Assembly: GCA_035529175.1 (NCBI GenBank)
Contig: DATKXG010000089.1
Coordinates: forward strand, 1 to 5,056
Length of the DNA: 5,056 nucleotides
Source: Sva-07 sp035529175
Lineage (GTDB): Bacteria; Actinomycetota; Acidimicrobiia; Acidimicrobiales; Ilumatobacteraceae
Direction: 5' to 3'
The notes beneath the pieces were generated by a model. That model saw only the letters and a program-made list of their open reading frames with translations, was not told where the DNA came from and did not search any database. Positions within the stretch are counted from its first letter, which is position 1; the number at the start of each line of letters is the position of its first letter. Position numbers and translations under genes: made by a program. Below, piece by piece: positions 1-5,056 of this stretch.

Positions 1-92
1 ACCTCCTCAGGGTGAACCGACTCGGGCGATGGGTCTGCCCGCGAAAAACCCACTTGCCGGCGGACGGTCGCGACCGCCCCGTCCAGTGACAT
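1..92 (-). CDS. Possible N-terminal fragment of an unknown protein, running off the left edge
   Basis: An open frame on the minus strand begins at an ATG (92-90) and stays open for 30 codons to the window edge. It would begin MSLDGAVATVRRQVGFSRAD. About 13 nt upstream of the ATG is a purine-rich GAGGAGGGG stretch (minus strand, about 107-115) that could be a ribosome-binding site, although the spacing is longer than ideal. Third codon positions are about 70% G/C, which is compatible with coding but not decisive in DNA this GC-rich. The frame is also open upstream, through another ATG preceded by GTG (about 134), so the start is uncertain. I do not recognise the product. It lies on the same strand as the upstream genes, beyond the tRNA terminator. 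It may be a chance open frame. Confidence 0.25.
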   Translation of the reverse strand, partial: MSLDGAVATVRRQVGFSRADPSPESVHPEE

Positions 93-187
93 CGACGGTC
101 CGGTTCCCCTCCTCGACGGCTGCGCCCACGCCATCACGACCTGCGACGTCGTACGCCGCGTCAGCCGACCAAGGCCACTCCTCGCCG
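93..187. other. Spacer with no supported gene
   Basis: This stretch lies between the tRNA-Asn terminator and the possible CDS at the left edge. I see no tRNA, no recognisable structured RNA and no convincing promoter hexamers in it. Plus-strand frames here, including one starting at 29, are rich in Pro, Ser and Arg, have no recognisable domain and run antisense into the tRNA, so they are probably not genes. Confidence 0.4.
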
Positions 188-225
188 AAAACGAGAGACG
201 AACCCCCGATCGTCGAGGGTCCGTC
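188..225 (-). terminator. Intrinsic terminator downstream of tRNA-Asn
   Basis: Read on the minus strand, positions 225-213 and 209-197 form a hairpin of about 13 continuous base pairs: GACGG ACCC T CGA pairs with UCG G GGGU UCGUC, including two or three G-U wobbles, and closes on a very short loop around 210-212. It is followed by UCUCGUUUU (196-188). The stem starts 8 nt after the tRNA discriminator base. Strong stem, U-rich tail and placement all fit a factor-independent terminator for the tRNA transcript. The U tract is broken by a C and a G, so termination may be incomplete. The wobbles pair only in the minus-strand RNA, which supports that direction. Confidence 0.65.
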
Positions 226-232
226 TCCTGTG

Positions 233-305
233 CTCCGGGAGCAGGGCTCGAACCTGCGACAAGAGCATTAACAGTGCCCTGCTCTGCCAACTGAGCTATC
301 CCGGA
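233..305 (-). tRNA. tRNA-Asn, anticodon GUU
   Basis: A complete 73-nt cloverleaf reads on the minus strand. The acceptor stem TCCGGGA/TCCCGGA gives 7 perfect pairs. The D arm is GCTC-AGTTGGCA-GAGC with the conserved GG in its loop. The anticodon stem is GGGCA/TGCTC with one G-U pair, and the loop CTGTTAA places GTT at positions 34-36, which decodes Asn codons AAC and AAU. The variable loop is short (TTGTC). The T arm is GCAGG-TTCGAGC-CCTGC. The discriminator base is G, as is usual for tRNA-Asn. No CCA is encoded: the genome continues CAC after the discriminator, so CCA must be added enzymatically. The 5' half overlaps the 3' end of the upstream HTH-protein frame, whose TAA stop lies in the anticodon loop. 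A terminator hairpin follows. Confidence 0.97.
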
Positions 306-948
306 TTGCGAACGGAGAGGTTACCGCCTCGATCATCGCCATCACACGTCGGTGCGTTCTCGTGCAGGAGTACAAGACGGTCGCACATCCATGGACGTGC
401 TTGGACCGTCGACGCGATGCGTCGTTGACTGCCCGGTACGGCCGTCCGAAGCGAATGGCGGGGATGCCGAGAACCTTGCTCCAGTGCGCCGTGGCGAGAC
501 CAAGATCGAGTCCATCGTGGAGATAGAGCTTGGCACGCAGCCGCGACTCGTCGATATCGAACTCGCCGCGCAGCCACGTGACGAATACTCGGAGCAGAAC
601 CGGGTTCGAATTCGCCATCGATACGGTTCCCGCGGTCTTGCTGCCCTCTCCGGCGTAGAGGCCCACTGCGAACATTCGCAGGTCTCGCTCGGTGAGTTGC
701 CCGATGATCTCCTCGGCCTCGGCTCGGCATTGTTCGATCTCGGCGAGCTTCTTCAGGTGAAGCGGGTGCGGCTGGTGACCCGAGTGACCACGATTGCGTG
801 GTTTGGGCGTGAACTCGACGTCGCGAACCCAGACCGACACCGACCCCTTGGCGACGCCGAGTTCGTCGGCAATCTCCCGGAGCGTCCACGCCTTCGCTCG
901 CAGTTCCCTCGCCCGTTCCCGCTCGACGAACTTGCCTCCGTAGCCCAT
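268..948 (-). CDS. Helix-turn-helix protein with LAGLIDADG/WhiA-like core; frame ends inside tRNA-Asn
   Basis: A 226-codon frame. The ATG at 948 is the only standard start: reading upstream there is no ATG, GTG or TTG before an in-frame TGA at 1008-1006. No clear ribosome-binding site is present. A CATGAT box ends 6 nt before the ATG, so a leaderless transcript is possible. Residues ~10-43 form a resolvase/sigma-type HTH (LREIADELGVAKGSVSVWVRDV), which implies DNA binding. After a His/Pro-rich linker (51-64) and a charged helix, residues 97-104 read LYAGEGSK. This resembles the first helix of LAGLIDADG homing endonucleases and the related WhiA N-domain (LY.GEG/LYLGDG). The rest (FVTWLRGEFDIDE, RAKLYLHDGLDL, a basic RRRSKH patch, then CATVLYSC) resembles a multi-copy family I associate with Acidimicrobiia. 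No second acidic LAGLIDADG motif is obvious, so nuclease activity is unproven; it may be a regulator. Residues 216-226 (RDSSVGRAGHC) are encoded by the 5' half of tRNA-Asn, so the native C terminus is in doubt. A palindrome lies 43 nt upstream. Confidence 0.75.
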   Translation of the reverse strand: MGYGGKFVERERARELRAKAWTLREIADELGVAKGSVSVWVRDVEFTPKPRNRGHSGHQPHPLHLKKLAEIEQCRAEAEEIIGQLTERDLRMFAVGLYAGEGSKTAGTVSMANSNPVLLRVFVTWLRGEFDIDESRLRAKLYLHDGLDLGLATAHWSKVLGIPAIRFGRPYRAVNDASRRRSKHVHGCATVLYSCTRTHRRVMAMIEAVTSPFAIRDSSVGRAGHC

Positions 949-969
949 GAGTCGATCATGAACGGGGGG

Positions 970-987
970 TGCCGCAGAGTTGCGGCA
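970..987 (-). terminator. Short perfect hairpin between sigA and the HTH gene
   Basis: Positions 970-976 and 981-987 are perfectly complementary over 7 bp (TGCCGCA / TGCGGCA), closing a 4-nt loop. On the minus strand the hairpin comes after the sigA stop and its palindrome and is followed by CCCCCC rather than a U run. It could add to termination of the dnaG-sigA transcript, or act as an operator or leader structure for the HTH gene, whose ATG is 21 nt downstream. The stem is seen directly; the role is inferred. Confidence 0.4.
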
Positions 988-991
988 GTCG

Positions 992-1024
992 GATGAGATC
1001 TGGGGTCAGACCGCAGGTGTCATC
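992..1024. repeat. Dispersed palindromic repeat, degenerate copy after sigA
   Basis: This is a 33-bp imperfect inverted repeat centred on 1008. Of 16 opposed positions, 13 are complementary and one more is a T-G pair. The outer arms are GATGA (992-996) and TCATC (1020-1024), and the core is ATCTGGGGTC-A-GACC. The 10-nt block ATCTGGGGTC recurs exactly at 4106-4115, so this is the same element as the palindrome after ppdK. On the minus strand it begins 1 nt after the sigA TGA and ends 43 nt before the HTH gene start. It could act as a terminator, as a REP-like unit or as an operator for the HTH gene. Confidence 0.65.
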
Positions 1025-1025
1025 G

Positions 1026-2330
1026 TCACTCGACTTCGAGGAACTCCCGGAGACGCTCGGATCGTTGCGGGTGGCGCAGCTTCGCCAGCGTCTTGGCCTC
1101 GATCTGGCGAATGCGCTCGCGGGTCACGCCGAACTCCTGGCCGACCTCCTCGAGGGTCTTGGCTCGGCCGCCGTCGAGACCGAAGCGCAACCGCACGATC
1201 TCCTGCTCGCGGTCGGACAGCTCACCGAGCACCTCGGTGACGGCATCGTGCAGCATCATGCGCGTCGCGGCATCGGCCGGACTGTCGACCGATTCGTCCT
1301 CGATGAAGTCACCGAGATTGGCTTCGTCCTCATCGCCCACCGGCGAATCGAGCGACAGCGGATCCTGGGAGATGCGCAACAACTCGCGCACGCGATCCGG
1401 CGGCAGCTGGACCTTCTCGGCGATCTCGTCGACGGTCGGCTCGCGCTCGAGCTCCTGGTGCATCTGGCGCTTCGCCCGAGTCACCCGGTTCATGTGCTCG
1501 ACCATGTGCACGGGGATCCTGATGGTGCGCGCCTGATCGGCGATCGACCGGGTGATCGCCTGACGGATCCACCAGGTGGCGTACGTCGAGAACTTGAAGC
1601 CCTTGGTGTGGTCGAACTTGTCGACCGCCCGCATCAGACCGAGGTTGCCCTCCTGGATCAGGTCGAGCAGCTGCATCCCACGACCCGAGTACCGCTTGGC
1701 GATGCTGACCACGAGGCGCAGGTTGGCCTGCGTCAGCTCGCTCTTGGCCCGTTCGCCCCGGCTCACCGCCCGCAGCAACATCCGCTCCTCACCGGGCGCG
1801 AGTGCCGTCGAATCGGCCATCGCGTCGATGCGGGTGGCCCCGACCTTGCCCTCCTCGATCAACTGCGCCAGGCGCCGCTCGTCCTCGACGGTGAGCAGGT
1901 CGACCTGGCCGATCTCGCGCAGATACAGCCGGACGGTGTCGTTGGTGCTGTTGTCGCCCTTGGGTCCGGCCTTGCGGGTCCGCCGCCCACGGCCGCGACT
2001 GAGCAGCTGTTCGTCCTGATCTGGAGCGGGAGCCGCACCGCCTCGATCCTTGGTCACCACGACTCGGCGACCGCCGCTCGAGGGCGTGTCGTCGGCGATG
2101 TGATCGACTTCGTCATCGATCTTGATGCCCTGGCCCGCCATCGCGGTCTGCACCTCGGTGAGCACGTCGCCGGACAACTCGACGTGGCGCAGCACGTGGG
2201 CGACATCCTCCGCGTGGACCGCTCCGGCGCGGCGACCACGACTGACCAGCTCGTCCCACTCGTCCACGTCGACACCAGCGAACGGCACGCCGGGCGCCGG
2301 CCCGTCGCCGGGAGCCGAGTCAGCCCCCAT
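1026..2330 (-). CDS. rpoD (sigA): RNA polymerase primary (group 1) sigma factor, sigma-70/SigA
   Basis: Housekeeping sigma factor that directs core RNA polymerase to -10/-35 promoters; 434 aa. Region 1.1 is visible at ~22-82 (EWDELVSRGRRAGAV onward), followed by a basic, low-complexity linker (~84-127). Region 1.2 is at ~131-165 (DTVRLYLREIG). Region 2 is at ~195-275: ANLRLVVSIAKRY, core-binding DLIQEGNLGLMRAVDKFD, and melting/-10 residues FSTYATWWIRQAITRSI. Region 3 is at ~276-350, with the finger near PLSLDSPVGDEDE. Region 4 is at ~360-434, with the -35-binding HTH EEVGQEFGVTRERIRQIEAK. Region 1.1 plus a full region 4 indicates a primary sigma factor rather than an alternative one. The length is short for actinobacterial HrdB/SigA because the N-terminal linker is compact. 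The ATG at 2330 lies within the end of dnaG (11-nt overlap). An AGGGGA site (2344-2339) with 8-nt spacing supports this start. Expression probably depends at least partly on dnaG read-through. Confidence 0.97.
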   Translation of the reverse strand: MGADSAPGDGPAPGVPFAGVDVDEWDELVSRGRRAGAVHAEDVAHVLRHVELSGDVLTEVQTAMAGQGIKIDDEVDHIADDTPSSGGRRVVVTKDRGGAAPAPDQDEQLLSRGRGRRTRKAGPKGDNSTNDTVRLYLREIGQVDLLTVEDERRLAQLIEEGKVGATRIDAMADSTALAPGEERMLLRAVSRGERAKSELTQANLRLVVSIAKRYSGRGMQLLDLIQEGNLGLMRAVDKFDHTKGFKFSTYATWWIRQAITRSIADQARTIRIPVHMVEHMNRVTRAKRQMHQELEREPTVDEIAEKVQLPPDRVRELLRISQDPLSLDSPVGDEDEANLGDFIEDESVDSPADAATRMMLHDAVTEVLGELSDREQEIVRLRFGLDGGRAKTLEEVGQEFGVTRERIRQIEAKTLAKLRHPQRSERLREFLEVE

Positions 2331-4080
2331 CGTTGCGTTCCCCTGTGCGTCGATCCAGCCAACCTAGCAATGACTCCGCTGCCGCCAAGGCTCGCGTGCG
2401 GTCGGTGTCGTTGAGCGCATCGATGTCGAGGCGGGCCGTACGATCCTCCTCGATCGCTGCGGGGTCGCTCAGTCGTGCATGCGCGGTCAGTTCGCGTCGC
2501 GCCGCCGCGCCGATGAGCGTGCGAGCCTCGACGTCGGGTTGCAGGTTGAGGTCCGCGACCGCGGCTCGCTCCAGCACCTCTCGGGCGTCGGGAGCGGCCA
2601 CGTCGAGCGCCTGCTGGAGGTCTCCCCCGGCCTCGGCCATCGCGACGAACGCCATACGGTTGGCATCGTCGTCGAACAACTGCTCGATCAGCCACGGAGC
2701 GATCTCGTCCCAGTCCTGCACGAGCAGCACGAGCGCGGCGAACTCGGCATTCTCCATCGGGCCCCGTGAGCGTTTGGGCGCGACCTGGATCGCCGGACGG
2801 CGCGATCCCCGCTCGGCGATCTGCACCAGGTCGCCGACGGGAATGCCGAGCGACGCGGCAACCTCACCCGCGTACAGCTTGCGTAGTTCGACGTTCGGGT
2901 GCTCGTTCACAACGCTCATCGCGCTCTCGGCCAGCCGGACTCGTTGTTCGGGCGACTGCTTCGATTTGCCGTTCAGCGTGCGGTCGACTCGGAACTTCAG
3001 GAACGGCACCGGATCGGCAACCGAGTGCACGAGCATCTCGGGGTCACTCTGCGCCAGGTCGCCCGGGTCACGTCCCTGGGGAAGGCGCGCCACCTGCACC
3101 TCCACCTTGTGGGTCTCCTCCCACTCGTAGAAGCGCGCCGCGGCGCCCTGGCCGGCGGCGTCCGCATCGAAGGCCAACACCACCCTGCTCGCGTATCGCT
3201 TCAACAGCCGGACGTGCTCCTCCGTGAGGGCCGTGCCACAGGTGGCCACCGCACGCGGCACGCCCGCACGATGGAACCCGATCACGTCGGTGTAGCCCTC
3301 GCAGACCACGACCTGGTCGTGCTTGGCGATGTCGGACTTGGCCCAGTTCAACCCGTAGAGCACCTTCGACTTGGTGTAGATCGGAGTCTCCGACGAGTTC
3401 TTGTACTTCGCCGGATCGTCGGATCCGGGCAGGATCCGGCCGCCGAACGCGAGCGCCTCGCCCGATTCGGAGAAGATCGGGAACATCACCCGCGCTCGGA
3501 ACGAGTCCTGCATCTTGTTGCGCTTGTTTCGGAATGCCAGCCCGACCGCCTGCAGGACATCGGGCGAGGCGCCGAGCCCACGCGCCAACGCATCCCAGTC
3601 GTCGGGAGCCCACCCCAGCTTGAACTGGCGCGCGATGTCGCCGGAGAGTCCGCGCCGGCGCAGATAGTCACGCGCCGCTCGGGCGTCGGGATCGTTCAGC
3701 AGACGCTGGTGATACCACTCGACGGCTTCGTCCATGGCTTCGACGAGCTGCTTGCGTCGCGCCCGTTCCTTCGACTGGCCGGTCGTGGTGTAGTTGAGCT
3801 GGATGCCCGCCTTCGCCGCCAGGTGTTCGACCGCCCCCGGGAAGTCGAGGTGCTCGATCTCCTGGATGAACGTGAAGACGTCGCCCCCTTTGTCGCAGCC
3901 GAAGCACTTGTAGCGGCCCGTCTCCTCGCGGACGTTGAACGACCCGCTCTTCTCGGCGTGGAACGGGCAGAGCCCGACCCAGTTGCGCCCGACACGCTTC
4001 AGCGCGACGTACTGCTGGACCGTGTCGACGATCGACACCGTCGACCGCAGCCGTTCGATGTCCTCGTCGACGATCCCCAT
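2320..4080 (-). CDS. dnaG: DNA primase DnaG
   Basis: Synthesises short RNA primers for leading- and lagging-strand replication, acting with the replicative helicase DnaB; 586 aa, a normal length. The N-terminal CHC2 zinc domain has ligands C38, H41, C59 and C62 (LCPFH and KCFGC). The RNA-polymerase core begins near residue 115, with RVMFPI at 197-202 and the conserved block KNSSETPIYTKSKVLYGL at 227-244. The TOPRIM metal site shows E261 (VVCEGYTDV), D305 and D307 (FDADAAG), and D338 (GRDPGD). The C-terminal ~150 residues are helical, less conserved and presumably contact helicase. ATG 4080 is forced: upstream codons contain no ATG, GTG or TTG before an in-frame TAA at about 4104-4102. There is no Shine-Dalgarno sequence, so translation may be leaderless. 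It overlaps sigA by 11 nt; rpsU, part of the E. coli version of this operon, is absent. Confidence 0.97.
   Translation of the reverse strand: MGIVDEDIERLRSTVSIVDTVQQYVALKRVGRNWVGLCPFHAEKSGSFNVREETGRYKCFGCDKGGDVFTFIQEIEHLDFPGAVEHLAAKAGIQLNYTTTGQSKERARRKQLVEAMDEAVEWYHQRLLNDPDARAARDYLRRRGLSGDIARQFKLGWAPDDWDALARGLGASPDVLQAVGLAFRNKRNKMQDSFRARVMFPIFSESGEALAFGGRILPGSDDPAKYKNSSETPIYTKSKVLYGLNWAKSDIAKHDQVVVCEGYTDVIGFHRAGVPRAVATCGTALTEEHVRLLKRYASRVVLAFDADAAGQGAAARFYEWEETHKVEVQVARLPQGRDPGDLAQSDPEMLVHSVADPVPFLKFRVDRTLNGKSKQSPEQRVRLAESAMSVVNEHPNVELRKLYAGEVAASLGIPVGDLVQIAERGSRRPAIQVAPKRSRGPMENAEFAALVLLVQDWDEIAPWLIEQLFDDDANRMAFVAMAEAGGDLQQALDVAAPDAREVLERAAVADLNLQPDVEARTLIGAAARRELTAHARLSDPAAIEEDRTARLDIDALNDTDRTRALAAAESLLGWLDRRTGERNDGG
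2339..2344 (-). promoter_or_regulatory. Ribosome-binding site for sigA inside dnaG
   Basis: The minus strand reads AGGGGA, then 8 nt, then the sigA ATG at 2330. It is the only good Shine-Dalgarno match near a major start in this window, and it supports the ATG that overlaps dnaG over later in-frame alternatives. It lies in the last codons of dnaG, so ribosomes finishing dnaG would pass over it, consistent with translational coupling. Confidence 0.6.
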
Positions 4081-4089
4081 GCTGGCGAC

Positions 4090-4095
4090 AATGTA
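4090..4095 (-). promoter_or_regulatory. Candidate -10 box for a leaderless dnaG transcript
   Basis: The minus strand reads TACATT, matching the TANNNT consensus, and ends 9 nt before the dnaG ATG. That spacing would put transcription initiation at or next to the start codon, the arrangement seen for many leaderless actinobacterial genes, and it would explain the missing Shine-Dalgarno sequence. No good -35 hexamer is visible; the expected position falls within the adjacent palindrome. This is inferred from position and sequence only. Confidence 0.35.
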
Positions 4096-4098
4096 CTG

Positions 4099-4133
4099 GT
4101 GTTACATCTGGGGTCTGACCCCCGATGTAACAC
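4099..4133. repeat. Near-perfect 35-bp palindrome between ppdK and dnaG
   Basis: Outer arms GTGTTACATC (4099-4108) and GATGTAACAC (4124-4133) are perfectly complementary over 10 bp. The inner arms GGGGTC and GACCCC add 6 bp around a single central T at 4116, with one T/C mismatch between inner and outer arms. As RNA from either strand it would form a long stable hairpin. It starts 2 nt after the ppdK TGA and ends 18 nt before the dnaG ATG. There is no U run, so it is not a textbook intrinsic terminator, but it could terminate or protect the ppdK transcript. The core ATCTGGGGTC recurs at 998-1007. Confidence 0.8.
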
Positions 4134-4135
4134 GC

Positions 4136-5056
4136 TCACTTTCCGGCGGCGATGATCGCCTGGGCTGCGGAGAGCCGGGCGATCGGAACACGGAACGGCG
4201 AGCACGACACGTAGTCGAGTCCCGCGTTGTAGAACAGATCGATCGACGCGGGGTCGCCGCCGTGCTCGCCACACACGCCGAGCTTCAGGTCCGGCTTCGT
4301 CGCCCGGCCACGCTCGGCGCCGATCCGGACGAGATCGCCCACACCGGTCTGATCGATCGTGTCGAACGGGTTCGCCTTCAGCAGGCCCTGCTCGAGATAC
4401 TGCGGCATCATCCGGCTCTCGACGTCGTCGCGGCTGAAACCGAACGTCAGCTGCGTCAGGTCGTTCGTGCCGAAACTGAAGAAGTCCGACACTTCGGCGA
4501 TCTCGTCGGCGCGCAGTGCCGCGCGCGGCGTCTCGATCATGGTGCCAATCGTGATGATCGGCTTCTTCTTCATGCCGGCCAACGCCTCGTCGACCTCGGC
4601 CTGCACCCAGCTGCGGGCCAGCGCCATCTCCTCACGGGTGACCGTGAGCGGGATCATGATCTCGACGATCGGCTTCTTGCCCATCTCGCGCAGCTTCGCG
4701 GCCGCCGACAGCAGCGCCCGTGCCTGCATCGCGTAGAGGCCCGGCTTGATCACACCGAGGCGGACGCCGCGGGTGCCGATCATCGGGTTGTGCTCTGCCC
4801 AGTTCTCGGCGGCGTGGAGCAGCTCCTGCTCGCGCTTGTTGAGACCCTTCGTGGCCTCCTTGATGCGCAGCTCCTCGACCGACGGGAGGAACTCGTGCAG
4901 CGGCGGATCGAGCAGCCGGATGGTGACCGGCAGGCCGTCCATGGCATCGAGGATCTCCATGAAGTCGGCTTCCTGGACGGCGCGCAGCTTCTCGAGTGCG
5001 GCCTCCTCCTGCTTCGGCGTCCCGGCGAGAATCATCTCACGCACGACCGGCAGCCG
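4136..5056 (-). CDS. ppdK: Pyruvate phosphate dikinase, C-terminal part (5' end outside window)
   Basis: Cytoplasmic enzyme interconverting pyruvate + ATP + Pi and PEP + AMP + PPi. Only the last ~306 codons are present. The frame is open to the right edge (RLPVVREMILAG...), so the apparent GTG at 5044 is internal. This is the PEP/pyruvate-binding TIM-barrel domain. Counting from that GTG: NPMIGTRGVRLG at ~86-97 carries a substrate-binding Arg; GTMIETPRA at ~167-175 and SFGTNDLTQ at ~190-198 carry the metal-binding Glu and Asn region; GVCGEHGGDPASI at ~256-268 carries the catalytic Cys (C258). The tail CSPFRVPIARLSAAQA is typical. The full family length is about 870-900 aa, so the ATP-grasp and phosphohistidine domains would lie beyond the edge. 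PEP synthase and PTS enzyme I share this fold, but the GLNKREQELLHAAENWAEHNPM block and spacing fit PPDK. It ends in TGA directly before the palindrome. Confidence 0.95.
   Translation of the reverse strand, partial: RLPVVREMILAGTPKQEEAALEKLRAVQEADFMEILDAMDGLPVTIRLLDPPLHEFLPSVEELRIKEATKGLNKREQELLHAAENWAEHNPMIGTRGVRLGVIKPGLYAMQARALLSAAAKLREMGKKPIVEIMIPLTVTREEMALARSWVQAEVDEALAGMKKKPIITIGTMIETPRAALRADEIAEVSDFFSFGTNDLTQLTFGFSRDDVESRMMPQYLEQGLLKANPFDTIDQTGVGDLVRIGAERGRATKPDLKLGVCGEHGGDPASIDLFYNAGLDYVSCSPFRVPIARLSAAQAIIAAGK

Noticed and set aside
31..40. GGGTCTGCCC as a third copy of the palindromic repeat
   Set aside because: It resembles the core GGGTCTGACCCC but lacks the flanking ATCT block and has no longer inverted arms, so a 10-nt resemblance is within chance in GC-rich DNA.
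65..76. Perfect 12-bp palindrome CGGTCGCGACCG as an operator or terminator
   Set aside because: Short GC-rich palindromes of this size are not rare at this base composition. It has no tail of U residues directly after it and no clear gene to serve.
29..271. Plus-strand 80-codon frame at the left end
   Set aside because: Its C-terminal part is the antisense of tRNA-Asn and its terminator, the composition is Pro/Ser/Arg-rich, and no domain is visible.
352..996. Plus-strand open frame opposite the HTH gene
   Set aside because: The minus-strand frame has a clear HTH and conserved-looking motifs, while this one has none and extends across the hairpin at 970-987.
969..2414. Plus-strand open frame of 481 codons opposite sigA
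   Set aside because: It lies entirely antisense to an unmistakable sigma factor gene. Its Leu/Asp/His-rich composition is what reading the complement of a G/C-third-position gene produces, and no domain is recognisable.
2899..4155. Plus-strand open frame of 418 codons opposite dnaG
   Set aside because: It is a shadow of dnaG in the complementary frame, with low-complexity Arg/Leu/Val-rich translation and no recognisable motifs. It also runs through the palindrome.
5042..5044. GTG at 5044 as the start of a 302-aa protein
   Set aside because: The frame is open upstream to the window edge with PPDK-like sequence (RLPVVREMI), and the product is only the C-terminal domain of a much longer enzyme, so this GTG is an internal Val codon.

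Overview
The window looks like chromosomal DNA from a high-GC actinobacterium. The protein sequences and the gene order (a C-terminal pyruvate phosphate dikinase, then dnaG overlapping a compact primary sigma factor gene) fit Acidimicrobiia (Ilumatobacter-like) best. That placement rests on family recognition, not on a search. Every gene I can support is on the minus strand, so the genes read from right to left. The long plus-strand open frames are antisense shadows caused by G/C-rich third codon positions.

Layout in transcription order: (1) 5056-4136, the last ~306 codons of ppdK, entering from the right edge. (2) 4133-4099, a 35-bp near-perfect palindrome starting 2 nt after the ppdK stop. 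(3) 4080-2320, dnaG (primase, 586 aa), with an in-frame stop just upstream that fixes its start and a TACATT box 9 nt before the ATG. (4) 2330-1026, the primary sigma factor gene (rpoD/sigA, 434 aa), overlapping dnaG by 11 nt and preceded by an AGGGGA ribosome-binding site inside dnaG. (5) 1024-992, a degenerate copy of the same palindrome, 1 nt after the sigA stop, followed by a second hairpin at 987-970. (6) 948-268, a helix-turn-helix protein with an LYAGEGSK motif resembling a LAGLIDADG/WhiA-type core; its frame runs on into a tRNA gene. (7) 305-233, tRNA-Asn(GUU), followed by a strong hairpin terminator at 225-188. (8) The left ~190 nt hold no certain gene; a possible truncated CDS leaves the window at 92-1.

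dnaG and sigA form the core of the classical macromolecular-synthesis operon: primase makes the RNA primers for replication and the primary sigma factor directs housekeeping transcription. Their overlap suggests translational coupling. ppdK interconverts pyruvate and PEP and is probably a separate transcription unit, with the palindrome acting as terminator or boundary.

The parts that ordinary housekeeping annotation does not explain are the dispersed palindrome (two copies, same orientation, both directly after a stop codon), the HTH/LAGLIDADG-like gene with one copy 43 nt upstream of its start, and the fusion of that gene's frame into tRNA-Asn. I see no CRISPR array, insertion sequence or phage module.
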